DNA of 64,000 bases, from contig NZ_CP118574.1 in the NCBI RefSeq assembly GCF_028898845.1, forward strand, positions 7,551,001 through 7,615,000. The letters run 5' to 3'. Below the pieces are notes generated by a model, which was given only the letters and a program-made list of their open reading frames with translations, was not told the origin of the DNA and searched no databases. Within the stretch, counting starts at the first letter, position 1. Every line of letters starts with the position of its first letter. The position numbers and the translations under genes were made by a program. Source of the stretch: Streptomyces sp. WZ-12 (GTDB taxonomy: Bacteria > Actinomycetota > Actinomycetes > Streptomycetales > Streptomycetaceae). Positions 33,281 to 42,026 of this stretch are shown piece after piece.

Positions 33281-34177
33281 GTGAAGGTCGGCTGCATCGG
33301 ACTCGGAGACATCGCGCGCAAGGCGTACCTCCCCGTATTGGGCGTCCAGCCCGGGATCGAGCTGCACCTGCAGACCCGTAACCCGGTCGCGCTCCAACAG
33401 GCCGGCGAGACCTACCGGTTGGCCGACCGGCAGCTCCACGCCGACCTGGACGCGCTGCTCGCCGCCGGCCCGGACGCCGCCTTCGTGCACGCCGCGACGG
33501 TCGCCCACCCGGAGATCGTGACCCGGCTGATCGAGGCCGGGATCCCCACCTACGTCGACAAGCCGATCGCCTACGACCTCGCCGAGACCCGGCGGATCGT
33601 GGCCCTCGCCGAACGCCGCGGGGTGGGCCTGGCCGTCGGCTTCAACCGCCGCCACGCGCCCGGATACGCCGGGTGCCGGGAGCACCCCCGCGAGCTGATC
33701 CTGATGCAGAAGAACCGCACCGGGATGCCCGAGGACCCGCGCACCCTGGTCCTGGACGACTTCATCCACGTCGTCGACACCCTGCGCTTCCTGGCGCCCG
33801 GGGAGATCGAGCACGTCGACGTGCGGGCCCGGGTTCGCGACGGCCTGATGGACCACGTGGTGCTCCACCTGTCCGGCGACGGGTTCACCGCCATCGGCAC
33901 CATGAACCGCCGCAGCGGCTCCGCCGAGGAGGTGCTGGACGTGTCCGGCCGGGACGCGCGGCGCCAGGTGATCAACCTCGCCGAGGTCATCGACCACGAC
34001 GGGCGGCCGAGCATCCGGCGCCGCGGCGACTGGGAGTCGGTGGCCCGCCAGCGCGGCATCGAGCAGATCGTGCGGTCCTTCCTCGACGACGTGCGGGCCG
34101 GGCGGCGGCCCTCGGCCCAGGACGCCCTCCGCACGCACGAGTTGTGCGAACGGGTGGTCACCGAGGCGCTCGGGTAA
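33281..34177 (+). CDS. Gfo/Idh/MocA family oxidoreductase
   Basis: A 298-residue NAD(P)-dependent sugar- or inositol-type dehydrogenase. The Rossmann motif is VGCIGLGDIARKAYLPVL at the very start. The conserved lysine motif EAGIPTYVDKPIAYDLAE lies near residue 95, and the C-terminal beta-sheet domain has DDFIHVVDTLRFLAPG with the catalytic-region Asp and His. It reads GTG 33281 after an AAGGGAGAAG site. It stands alone between a monooxygenase relic and a convergent N-acyltransferase gene, so the substrate cannot be judged. Confidence 0.88.
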   Translation: MKVGCIGLGDIARKAYLPVLGVQPGIELHLQTRNPVALQQAGETYRLADRQLHADLDALLAAGPDAAFVHAATVAHPEIVTRLIEAGIPTYVDKPIAYDLAETRRIVALAERRGVGLAVGFNRRHAPGYAGCREHPRELILMQKNRTGMPEDPRTLVLDDFIHVVDTLRFLAPGEIEHVDVRARVRDGLMDHVVLHLSGDGFTAIGTMNRRSGSAEEVLDVSGRDARRQVINLAEVIDHDGRPSIRRRGDWESVARQRGIEQIVRSFLDDVRAGRRPSAQDALRTHELCERVVTEALG

Positions 34178-34201
34178 CCGGGGACCGGCGCGGGCACCGC
34201 G

Positions 34202-35728
34202 TCAACCGGCGGCCCCGCGCCGCACGGTGGCCCGCACCGCCCCGGTCAGCCCGTAGGCGAGCAGCGCGGCGACCGCCCCGTAGAGCACCCAGTCGCCCCA
34301 GCGGGTGTACGGGCTGGTGCCCTGGGCCAGCGGCAGGTCGTAGACGGCCGACGCGCTGCGGTCGGTGCCGAGGCGCTCGCCGACCGGTTCGCCGCGCGGC
34401 CCGTACACCGCGCTGATCCCGGTGAGCGTGGCGTGCACCATGGGGCGCCAGGTCTCGGCGGCGCGCAGCGCCCCCAGGGAGGCGTGCTGCGCGGGCGCCC
34501 AACTGTCCTGGAACGTCGCGGTGGAGGACTGGGCCACCAGCAACTGCGCGCCGTCGGCGGCCAGATGGCGGCTCATGTCCGGGAACGCCGTCTCGAAGCA
34601 CACCAGCGGGCCGGCCCGCAGGCCGCCCGCGGCGGGCAGCGGCATCACCACCTGGTGGGTGCCGCGCCGCCGGTCGCTGGTGGCGGCCTTGCCCACCTTC
34701 GTCGCCCAACCCAGCACGGACCGGGCCGGGACGTACTCGCCGAACGGCACCAGCCGCATCTTGGCGTAGCGGTCCCCGGTCGGGCCGTGCGGGCCGATGA
34801 GGACCGCGCTCTTGGAGATGCCGTGCCGGCCGGAGTCCGGTGCGTCGGCGTTGACCAGCAGGTCGGCGCCGGTGCGCGCGGACAGCGCGGCCAACCGGGC
34901 GGCGAGCGCCGGGTGGTCAGCCGGGTCCTCGTAGAGGCTGCTCTCGCCCCAGACGACCAGGCGCACCCCGCGGCCCGCCAGCGCGGCGGTGAGCGCCTCG
35001 CTGCGGGTCAGCCGCTGGGTGGGCGTGCCGCCCGGGCCCGGTTGGACGACCGCGATCCGTACCGTCCCGGCGGGCCGCGGGAGCGGCGCCCACCACCAGG
35101 CCGCGGCGCCGACCAGCGCGCACACCAACAGCCCGGCGACGGCCGGCACCCGGGCCGTCGGGACGGTGAGCAGCCCGGCCAGCGCGGTGTTCATCGCCAC
35201 GATCAGCAGGCTCAGCAGCCACACCCCGCCGAGCGAGGCCAGCCGCAGTGCGGGCGGCACCTGCCACTGACTGGCGCCCAGCAGCCCCCAGGGTCCGCCC
35301 AAGTACTCCCAGGACCGGACCAGTTCGACCATCAGCCAGCCGGCCGGCACCAACACCAGTGCCGCGGCGCACCGCCCCCGGCCCGGCGCCCCGCCCAGCA
35401 GCGCCCGCACCAGCAGCCCCCACGGCGCCCACAGCGCCCCCAACAGCAGTGCCAGGACGACGATGAAGACGTGCAGGCTCGGCAGCAGCCAGTGGTGCAC
35501 CGCCAGCATGAACCCGGCGCCGCCCCACCAGCCGTACAGCGCGGCCCGCCGCGCGCTGCCGGCCGACCGCACCAGCAGCAGCCACGGCATCAGCGCCACA
35601 TACGCCAGCCACCACAGGGACGGCGCCGGGAAGGCGAGGGCCGGCAGCGCGCCGGCGAGGGCGGCGGCCGGACCGCGTGTCCAGAGGGAGCCGTCCCCTC
35701 GTACCCGGTGGCCGAGCGGTATGTCCAT
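34202..35728 (-). CDS. lnt: Apolipoprotein N-acyltransferase
   Basis: A 508-residue membrane enzyme that N-acylates lipoproteins. About seven spans in the first 230 residues (FPAPSLWWLAYVALMPWLLL, GAGFMLAVHHWLL, PAGWLMVELVRSWEYLGGPW) precede a nitrilase-fold domain. The Glu-Lys-Cys triad appears in VVWGESSLYEDP, KMRLVPFGEYVP and PLVCFETAFPDMS. ATG 35728 is preferred to 35800 because AGGGGG precedes it at normal spacing and the extra 24 residues are Arg-rich and unlike the family. Streptomycetes often carry more than one Lnt copy; whether this is the main one is unknown. Confidence 0.9.
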   Translation of the reverse strand: MDIPLGHRVRGDGSLWTRGPAAALAGALPALAFPAPSLWWLAYVALMPWLLLVRSAGSARRAALYGWWGGAGFMLAVHHWLLPSLHVFIVVLALLLGALWAPWGLLVRALLGGAPGRGRCAAALVLVPAGWLMVELVRSWEYLGGPWGLLGASQWQVPPALRLASLGGVWLLSLLIVAMNTALAGLLTVPTARVPAVAGLLVCALVGAAAWWWAPLPRPAGTVRIAVVQPGPGGTPTQRLTRSEALTAALAGRGVRLVVWGESSLYEDPADHPALAARLAALSARTGADLLVNADAPDSGRHGISKSAVLIGPHGPTGDRYAKMRLVPFGEYVPARSVLGWATKVGKAATSDRRRGTHQVVMPLPAAGGLRAGPLVCFETAFPDMSRHLAADGAQLLVAQSSTATFQDSWAPAQHASLGALRAAETWRPMVHATLTGISAVYGPRGEPVGERLGTDRSASAVYDLPLAQGTSPYTRWGDWVLYGAVAALLAYGLTGAVRATVRRGAAG

Positions 35729-35958
35729 ACGGGCCCCCTGTCGCCGTGCGCGCCCCAACGTGTGCTGCCGTGTCACGTCGATATCTCTTGCCACGCTCAA
35801 GGGTGATCAGGCATGGGCGACTTCCGCCACTTCTTGCGCATCCGGAATGTCGCGGCGTGGTGCGGTCTTACTGGCGCGCACCGGCGGACCCGTTATGGGC
35901 ATGCGGGCGGCCCCCGCCTTGGGGACGGGGGCCGCACGGTGCCGGGGGATTCGGGGCG

Positions 35959-37926
35959 TCAGTTCACCAGCGAGGGCTCGGCGGCCGGCTCGGGACGGCC
36001 GTCGTCCGGCCCGGCCGGAATGCCCAGCGGGTCCGGGGACTCGCCGGGGTCCGCCGCCCCGTGCCGCGCCGCGACGAACTGCGTCCGGTACAGCTCGGCA
36101 TAGCGACCGCCGGCCGCCAGCAGCGTCTCGTGCGTGCCCCGCTCGACGATCCGGCCGGCCTCGACGACCAGGATCAGATCGGCGGCCCGCACGGTCGACA
36201 GCCGGTGCGCGATCACCAGCGCGGTCCGCCCCTCCAGCGCCTCGGCGAGCGCCTCTTGGACGGCCGCCTCCGAGGTGTTGTCCAAGTGGGCGGTGGCCTC
36301 GTCCAGGATGACCACCCGGGGGTGGGCCAGCAGCAGCCGGGCGATGGTCAGCCGCTGCCGCTCGCCGCCGGAGAGCCGGTAGCCGCGCTCGCCGACGACG
36401 GTGTCCAGACCGTCCGGCAGCGAGGCGATCAGCGCCTCCAGCCGGGCCCGGCGCAGCGCGTCCCACAGCTCGTCCTCGGTGGCTTCCGGGTTGGCCAGCA
36501 GCAGGTTCTCCCGGATCGAGTCGTGGAAGAGGTGGCCGTCCTGGGTGACCATGCCCAGGGTGGTCCGCAACGAGGCCGCGGTCAGCTCGCGGACGTCCAC
36601 TCCGGCCAGCCGCACCGCGCCGGAATCCGGGTCGTACAGCCGCGGCAGCAACTGCGCGATCGTCGACTTGCCGGCGCCCGACGAGCCGACCAGCGCGACC
36701 ATGTGACCCGGTTCGGCGCGGAAGGAGACGTCGTGCAGGACCTCCTCGCCGCCCCGGGTGTCGAGCGTGGCGACCTCCTCCAGAGAGGCCAGCGACACCT
36801 TGTCCGCGGCCGGGTAGCCGAACCGCACCGCGTCGAACTCCACCGACACCGGGCCCTCGGGCACCGGGCGGGCGTCCGGCCGCTCGGTGATCAGCGGCTT
36901 GAGGTCCAGCACCTCGAAGACCCGCTCGAAGCTGACCAGCGCGCTCATCACCTCGATGTGCGCGCCGGACAGCGCGGTCAGCGGGGCGTAGAGCCGGGTG
37001 AGCAGCAGCGCGAGCGAGACGATCGCGCCCGCCTCCAACTGTCCGCGCAGCGCCAGGAACCCGCCCAGCCCGTAGACCACGGCCAGCGCCAGCGCGGAGA
37101 CCAGGGTGAGCGCGGTGACGAAGTACGTCTGCACCATGGCCGAACGGACGCCGATGTCGCGCACCCGGCGGGCCCGGGCCGCGAACTCCGCGGACTCGCG
37201 CGCCGGCCGGCCCATCAGCTTCACCAGGGTCGCGCCGGGCGCGGAGAACCGCTCGGTCATCTGCGTGCCCATCGCCGCGTTGTGGTCGGCGCCCTCCCGT
37301 CGCAGTGCCGCCAGCCGCCGGCCCACCATACGGGCGGGCAGCACGAAGATCGGCAGCAGCACCAGCGCGATCAGGGTGATCTGCCAGGACAGGGTGAGCA
37401 TCACGCCGAGGGTGAGCAGCAGCGTCACGATGTTGCTGACGACGCCGGAGAGGGTGTCGCTGAACGCCCTTTGGGCGCCGATCACATCGTTGTTCAGCCG
37501 GCTGACCAGTGCCCCGGTGCGGGTGCGGGTGAAGAACGCGATCGGCATCCGCTGGACGTGGTCGTAGACCGTGGTGCGCAGGTCGAGGATGAGGCCCTCG
37601 CCGATGCGCGCCGACAGCCAGCGGGTCAGCAGTCCGAGCCCGGCCTCCGCCAGGGCGATCCCCGCGATCAGCCCGGACAGGCTGAGCACCAGCCCGGCCG
37701 ACTTGCCGCCGACGATCGCGTCCACCACCCGCCCGGCGAGCAGCGGGGTGGCCACCGCGAGCAGCGCGGTGACCGTGCTCAGCACCAGGAACCACACCAG
37801 CATCCGGCGGTGCGGGCGGGCGAAGGCCGCGATCCGGCGCAGCGTCCCGGGGGAGAGGCGGCGCTTCCCCTGCTGAGCGGTGATCGTGCTGTGCAACGAA
37901 TGCCAGGCGGTGACTTCCATGTCCAT
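35959..37926 (-). CDS. ABC transporter, fused permease and ATPase
   Basis: A 655-residue half-transporter exporter: six membrane spans in residues 30-340 (ABC_membrane), then an ATPase. Walker A is LVGSSGAGKST, the signature YRLSGGERQRLTIAR, Walker B VVILDEATAHLD and the switch His in VIAHRLSTV. All key residues are intact; it should act as a homodimer. A 35-residue acidic, Pro-rich C-terminal tail follows. AGGAGG precedes ATG 37926. The promoter has the geometry of MerR-regulated promoters (see the upstream site), which suggests drug-induced expression. No MerR gene lies beside it. Confidence 0.92.
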   Translation of the reverse strand: MDMEVTAWHSLHSTITAQQGKRRLSPGTLRRIAAFARPHRRMLVWFLVLSTVTALLAVATPLLAGRVVDAIVGGKSAGLVLSLSGLIAGIALAEAGLGLLTRWLSARIGEGLILDLRTTVYDHVQRMPIAFFTRTRTGALVSRLNNDVIGAQRAFSDTLSGVVSNIVTLLLTLGVMLTLSWQITLIALVLLPIFVLPARMVGRRLAALRREGADHNAAMGTQMTERFSAPGATLVKLMGRPARESAEFAARARRVRDIGVRSAMVQTYFVTALTLVSALALAVVYGLGGFLALRGQLEAGAIVSLALLLTRLYAPLTALSGAHIEVMSALVSFERVFEVLDLKPLITERPDARPVPEGPVSVEFDAVRFGYPAADKVSLASLEEVATLDTRGGEEVLHDVSFRAEPGHMVALVGSSGAGKSTIAQLLPRLYDPDSGAVRLAGVDVRELTAASLRTTLGMVTQDGHLFHDSIRENLLLANPEATEDELWDALRRARLEALIASLPDGLDTVVGERGYRLSGGERQRLTIARLLLAHPRVVILDEATAHLDNTSEAAVQEALAEALEGRTALVIAHRLSTVRAADLILVVEAGRIVERGTHETLLAAGGRYAELYRTQFVAARHGAADPGESPDPLGIPAGPDDGRPEPAAEPSLVN

Positions 37927-37990
37927 CGCGGCCTCCTGATTGCCGGGGTCGTCGTCACGGGATCGCCGTGGATGACCGGCGACACGAAAG

Positions 37991-38021
37991 AACCTAGAAC
38001 CTAAACCAATCTTGAGGTCAA
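37991..38021 (-). promoter_or_regulatory. MerR-type promoter and operator of the ABC exporter
   Basis: On the minus strand, -35 TTGACC (38021-38016) and -10 TAGGTT (37996-37991) are separated by 19 bases, the overlong spacing typical of MerR-activated promoters. Between them lies the dyad ACCTCAAGATTGGTTTAGGT (38018-37999), with arms matching in 6 of 7 positions. Confidence 0.7.
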
Positions 38022-38193
38022 GGGATTCCGGCCAGGGGCACCCGGGGGAGCGCCGCGGCCCGCCGCGATCATCGTCGGGGCGGGCCCCACCGAGGACCGC
38101 ACCGCCGTCGAACCGCCGACCCTTGAGTGATCGCCTTCCCCAACACCCCCTGGCCCGGCCGACGTTACGCCATCGCCCCGCACCCCGCCCCGC

Positions 38194-39777
38194 CTACGGC
38201 TGGAGCGGCCCCTCCCAGACCACCGCCCCGTCCGGGTCGGCCTCGGCCCCACGCTCCGCGCCATCGCGCTCCCTCCCGCCGATCACCGTCAGCCGGACGC
38301 CCGCCCGGCCGTCGGCCAGCGTGACGGTGGCGTCGACGACGACCCGGGCCGGGTCCGCCGCCGGCGTCAGCTCCGTCAGCGCCCGGCCGGCCGCGGCCAC
38401 CAGCGCCCGGCCGGACTCCGCGCCGACCCGGGCGTCCACCGGCCCCACGAACAGCACCGACGGCCGGGCGCCCAGCACCGCCGTGGCCGCGCCGGCCTCC
38501 CGGAGGATCCGGGTGCGCAGCCCGGCCGGCGCCTCCGGCGGCCCCTGCTGGAGCGCGATGATCGCGGTGCGGATCTCCTGGATCGTCGCGTCCAGCTCGT
38601 CCACCGCCCGCCGCACGTCCTCCTTCACGTCCGGGCGGACGGCGGTGCGGTGGGCGCTCTCCAACAACATCCCGGTGGCGAACAGCCGTTGGATCACCAG
38701 GTCGTGCAGATCGCGGGCGATCCGGTCGCGGTCCTCGTAGACCGCGAGCCGCTGGCGGTCGTGGTGGCGGTCGGCCAGCACCAGCGCCAGCGCCGCCTGG
38801 GAGGCGAACTGGGTGCCCAACGTCCGTTCCACATGCGTGAAGCGGGGGTCCCCGGACGCCCGGCAGAGCGCCAGCGCGCCCAGCACCCGGTCGCCGCTGC
38901 GCAGCGGCAGCAGCATCGTCGGCCCGTAGTGGCGCGACATCGGGGAGATCGACCGGGGGTCGTCGGCGAAGTCGTCGGAGAACACCGCCAGCCCCGCGTG
39001 GATCTGGTGCAGGACCGGGCTCTCCGGCGGGATCGTGCCGCCGTACGCCTCGGCCCGCACGGAATCCGACAGCAGGGTGGAGATCGCCACCACCTCCATC
39101 GCGCCGTCGGACCGCGGCAGCAGCACCGCCCCGGTCGCCGCCTCCGCCAACTCCCGCCCCTTCTCGGCGACCACGGTCAGCGCGTGCTCGGCCGCCGAGC
39201 CGCTCTCCGGACCGGCCAGCAGCGCCGTGGTCACCGACGCCGCCCCGTCGATCCAGCGCCTGCGCTGCCGGGCCGCGGCGTGCATCCGGGCGTTGCCCAT
39301 GGCGATCCCGGCCTCGGTGGCCAGCACCCGCACCAGGTGCAGGTCCACCTCGCCGAACGGCCGCGCCGCCCCGCCGCCCGCCTTCCCGGCCAGGTAGACG
39401 CTCCCGAACAGCTCGCCCCGCACCTTGATCGGCACCCGCAGCGCGAACGGGGCGGTCGGCCGGCCCTCAGGCGGGCTGCCGTGGGCGATCAGATCGCGCC
39501 GCCCCTCGCCGTCCTCGTCCAGCACCTCCACGGCCGCATAACGGGCGCCGGTCAGCGACGCGGCGGTATCGGCGATCCGGTCCAGCACCCGGTGCACGTC
39601 CAGGTCGGAGCCGATGGCGACCATCGCCTCCAGCAACTGCGGCAGCCGCGCCAGCGGGCCGCCGGCCAGATTCCGCAGGTCCTGCGCGGTGCGCTCGGCG
39701 AGCTCCGCCGCCGAACCCACGGGCCCGGCACCGTCGTGCGGGTCGACGGGCTCGGGGAACGGCGGCACAGGCGGCAT
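38194..39777 (-). CDS. GAF-domain sensor kinase (DevS-like) with degenerate ATPase domain
   Basis: A 527-residue signalling protein. Two GAF domains span about residues 50-210 and 220-370; RDRIARDLHDLVIQRLFATGMLLES is the HisKA_3 dimerisation and phosphoacceptor helix. The region where the HATPase should follow (SGRALVAAAGRALTELTPAADPARVVVDATV) lacks the N-box Asn and the DxGxG motif, and the chain ends soon after. It may be unable to bind ATP. ATG 39777 is chosen for its AGAAGG site; the open frame upstream is not needed. No response regulator gene lies next to it. Confidence 0.82.
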   Translation of the reverse strand: MPPVPPFPEPVDPHDGAGPVGSAAELAERTAQDLRNLAGGPLARLPQLLEAMVAIGSDLDVHRVLDRIADTAASLTGARYAAVEVLDEDGEGRRDLIAHGSPPEGRPTAPFALRVPIKVRGELFGSVYLAGKAGGGAARPFGEVDLHLVRVLATEAGIAMGNARMHAAARQRRRWIDGAASVTTALLAGPESGSAAEHALTVVAEKGRELAEAATGAVLLPRSDGAMEVVAISTLLSDSVRAEAYGGTIPPESPVLHQIHAGLAVFSDDFADDPRSISPMSRHYGPTMLLPLRSGDRVLGALALCRASGDPRFTHVERTLGTQFASQAALALVLADRHHDRQRLAVYEDRDRIARDLHDLVIQRLFATGMLLESAHRTAVRPDVKEDVRRAVDELDATIQEIRTAIIALQQGPPEAPAGLRTRILREAGAATAVLGARPSVLFVGPVDARVGAESGRALVAAAGRALTELTPAADPARVVVDATVTLADGRAGVRLTVIGGRERDGAERGAEADPDGAVVWEGPLQP

Positions 39778-40035
39778 GAGCGGCGCCTTCTGGGCTGACA
39801 GTGTCGGACGGTACGGCTGCGACCAGTCTAATTCGCCCGGAAGGATGACATCGGGGAGGTTACGGAACGGACGCACCGGGGCGATGCCGCCGCCCTCGCC
39901 CCGCCGACGACGCCCCGCCGCCGCGGCCGACAGCGCCACCGCTCCGCCGCGACCGCCAACGCGCCCGGCCGCACCCGAGGGACGGCGGGCCCTGGCCGGA
40001 CGAGGCCACGGCCCGCCTCTCCCGGCGCCCCGGGG

Positions 40036-40524
40036 TCAGGCCGGCAGCGCCGCCTCGATCGCCCTGACCAGTTCGTCCGCCTCCGGCTCCGTCCGCGGGC
40101 GGAAGCGGCCGGCGATCGCGCCGGTGTGGTCGAGGACGAACTTCTCGAAGTTCCACTGGACGTCGCCGGCCGCCCCCTCCGCGTCCGGGGTGCCGGTCAG
40201 CTCGGCGTAGAGCGGGTGGCGGTCCTCGCCGTTGACGTCAGTCTTCTCGAAGAGCGGGAAGCTGACGCCGTACGTCGACGAGCAGAACGTGGCGATCTCC
40301 TCGGCGGTGCCCGGCTCCTGGCCGGCGAACTGGTTGCTGGGGAAGCCCAGCACGCTGAACCCGCGGTCGGCGAACCGCTGTTGGAGCCGCTCCAGCCCCG
40401 TGTACTGCGGGGTCAGTCCGCACTTGGACGCCACGTTCACCACCAGCAGGGCCTTGCCCCGGTAGTCGGCGAGGGAGGCGGGCTCACCGGTCAGGGTGCG
40501 CAGCGGAATGTCGTACAGGCTCAT
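40036..40524 (-). CDS. Glutathione peroxidase family protein
   Basis: A 162-residue thiol peroxidase of the GPx family. The catalytic Cys35 is in VVNVASKCGLTPQYTGLE, followed by LGFPSNQFAGQEPG with the conserved Gln and WNFEKFVLD with the conserved Trp and Asn. Cys replaces selenocysteine, as in other bacterial forms, which usually use thioredoxin. GAGGAG is 8 bases before the ATG at 40524. A small upstream frame overlaps its start on the same strand. Confidence 0.92.
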   Translation of the reverse strand: MSLYDIPLRTLTGEPASLADYRGKALLVVNVASKCGLTPQYTGLERLQQRFADRGFSVLGFPSNQFAGQEPGTAEEIATFCSSTYGVSFPLFEKTDVNGEDRHPLYAELTGTPDAEGAAGDVQWNFEKFVLDHTGAIAGRFRPRTEPEADELVRAIEAALPA

Positions 40525-40789
40525 GCTCGGGCTCCTCGGTGCGGTTCCGTGGTCGGGGACGTCCATCGTCACCCCCAACAACCGTGCCCTGCCTACTCTT
40601 CCCAGGATCGTCCACCGGCCAGGTCACCACCGGCCGCAGCGTGCCGGCCCGCCACTCCTTGAGCAACTGGTCGAAGATCGGCGTGTCCTCCGCCACCGGG
40701 CGCCGGGCGGGCGGTGGCGGCAACCGGGGCGGCTGGTGGGGGAGCGAGATGCGCTGGAAGGGGTGGCCCGTGGCCCGCTTGACGTCCAT
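40484..40789 (-). CDS. Small hypothetical protein overlapping the GPx start
   Basis: A possible 101-residue product beginning MDVKRATGHPFQRISLPHQ. The segment PVAEDTPIFDQLLKEWRAGTLRP looks like a genuine helix and resembles small streptomycete proteins I have seen before genes of this kind. After that the frame turns Arg/Gly-rich and overlaps the first 41 bases of the peroxidase gene, so the true 3' end may have been altered by a frameshift. No strong ribosome site. Function unknown. Confidence 0.45.
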   Translation of the reverse strand: MDVKRATGHPFQRISLPHQPPRLPPPPARRPVAEDTPIFDQLLKEWRAGTLRPVVTWPVDDPGKSRQGTVVGGDDGRPRPRNRTEEPEHEPVRHSAAHPDR

Positions 40790-41188
40790 GCCCGGACTCA
40801 ATACCACACTGCAGGTCAGGGCGGTGACCATCACCTGACCTGCGTCATGGCATGCATGTTCGGGTAGTTCGCTGCGTCTTCGTGCAGTACCTCGAAGGGG
40901 TTTGCATGATCGTTTTCCCATTGGTTTCCCAGTTTCCCGCCTGATCCGGCCGGGAGGCGAGACACGCGAGCGAGACGTTACGAGGGCTGGAGACCAGCAA
41001 CAGTCTCCGGCTCCCGGCCTTACCACCGTGCTACGTGAACACCGCCGATGCTTCTCTGCTGCCCGCCGTCTCACCGCGCCGACCACGCCCCGCCGCCAGT
41101 GTGGGTGACGTCCGTCAGCCAGAACGGCGAAAGTCGAGACACCCTGATCGCCGTGCTGTCTTGGCTGGCAACATCGTCATGTGTGGAT
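40790..41188. other. Intergenic, 399 bp, left border of the accessory island
   Basis: No gene is convincing here. The sequence is less GC-rich than the core to its left, and this is where the accessory island begins. No attachment-site repeat was found. Confidence 0.45.
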
Positions 41189-41222
41189 GAAGCGGGAATC
41201 CGGAGCACCGGATTCCCGCTTC
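41189..41222. terminator. Perfect 15-bp hairpin
   Basis: GAAGCGGGAATCCGG (41189-41203), loop AGCA, CCGGATTCCCGCTTC (41208-41222). It follows the minus-strand Ig-like gene fragment by 3 bases. Confidence 0.75.
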
Positions 41223-41225
41223 GTC

Positions 41226-41610
41226 TCAGGCGGCGGGCCCGTCAGTAGCTATCGCTGCGACGGTGAGGGGGATGTCCAACGTGACGCCCTCGGGGGGCGA
41301 GGCGGAGCGTGTAGTTCCCGGGGTGCTCGTCGGTGAAGAACTGCGGGAGGGTGAGCTGGCCTGCGGAGTCGGTAGGCAGGAGGGCCAGGGTGCGGACGGG
41401 GTGCCGTGCTCGTCCTCGAAATAGGGCCCGTACGTGCTCTCTTGCGCCTGCGCCTGCGCCTGCGCCTGCGCCTGCTCGGGGGTGCTGTTGAGCGGGGTGG
41501 CGGTAAGGCGGATACCCGGGGTGGGCTTGTTGCGGGCTGTCGCTCGCATCTGCGGGAGATCGGAGAACCGGCTGTTGGCGTCGGCTTGTACGGGCTTAGG
41601 GGATTGACAG
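41226..41610 (-). pseudogene. Broken copy of the transglycosylase C-terminal Ig-like domain
   Basis: The minus-strand translation QADANSRFSDLPQMRATAR...PGIRLTATPLNST...YGPYFEDEHG matches the last 110 residues of the secreted transglycosylase at 53609-55423 (RADANSRFLELPQVRATAH...VGPYFKDDHG). A one-base loss after the DEHG codons shifts the frame. The shifted frame reads PVRTLALLPTDSAGQ and FFTDEHPGNYTLRLAP as expected, and a second shift restores the end GVTLDIPLTV. The middle holds about five copies of CGCCTG, giving a Gln-Ala run. No N-terminal part is present. Confidence 0.8.
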
Positions 41611-41775
41611 GCGATCATCGCCCTCGCACGCCGCCGTCTGAACGTCCTGTGGGCGCTCATACGCGACGGCCGTCCCTTCGAGATCACGGCGCCGCCAAGC
41701 CCTGTCGTACTCGTCTGGCACACTCACAGCGAGTCACCGAACCGGGTTGACAACTCCATTGGGAATCCTTTCACG

Positions 41776-41947
41776 CTACGGATTGAAGGGGAAGGTGTTC
41801 AAGACCCTGCCATCGTTATCAACGATGATTACTAATACCTTGTTGTCCCTTGACCCCGACTACACGACGAGTCCCGGGTCGGGTTCCCGCTGCTTGAGCT
41901 CGATGTGGTCCGGTTTGTACGCGCAGGGTGGGATGTGGCGCCACTGA
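41776..41947 (-). pseudogene. Toxin-cassette remnant F (pretoxin linker fused to a short tail)
   Basis: The 5' end on the minus strand reads PPCAYKPDHIELKQREPDPGLVV, matching the linker of the large ALF-repeat toxin (PPCAYDPEHIDLKQWEPDPRLVA). After a stop and a frame change it continues SRDNKVLVIIVDNDGRVLN then TFPFNP and a stop, which reads like the last strands of a different C-terminal domain. The pretoxin hydrophobic part is missing, so this is a deletion relic of a displaced tail. Confidence 0.65.
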
Positions 41948-41951
41948 CAGG

Positions 41952-41983
41952 AAAGGCCCGCCAGTCTTCGCCGGCAGGCCTTT
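41952..41983 (-). terminator. Hairpin after immunity gene E
   Basis: AAAGGCC (41952-41958) and GGCCTTT (41977-41983) pair, with a GC-rich inner stem, 44 bases after the stop of the minus-strand immunity-type gene. Confidence 0.6.
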
Positions 41984-42026
41984 AGGCTCACATTACCTTA
42001 CCTCTTCTATTTCTTATTGAGGGTAG

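Noticed and set aside
35677..38004. A 775-codon plus-strand frame across the ABC transporter
   Set aside because: Gln/Arg/Gly-rich shadow; all ABC transporter motifs lie on the minus strand in the same place.
38030..38130. A stretch reading AAIIVGAGPTEDRTAV, like the start of a FAD enzyme
   Set aside because: Only about 30 residues are open, with no start site and no further homology; too short to call a relic with confidence.
40900..41060. Region checked for a tRNA gene at the island border
   Set aside because: No cloverleaf, T-loop sequence or CCA-like end was found, so no tRNA integration site can be claimed.
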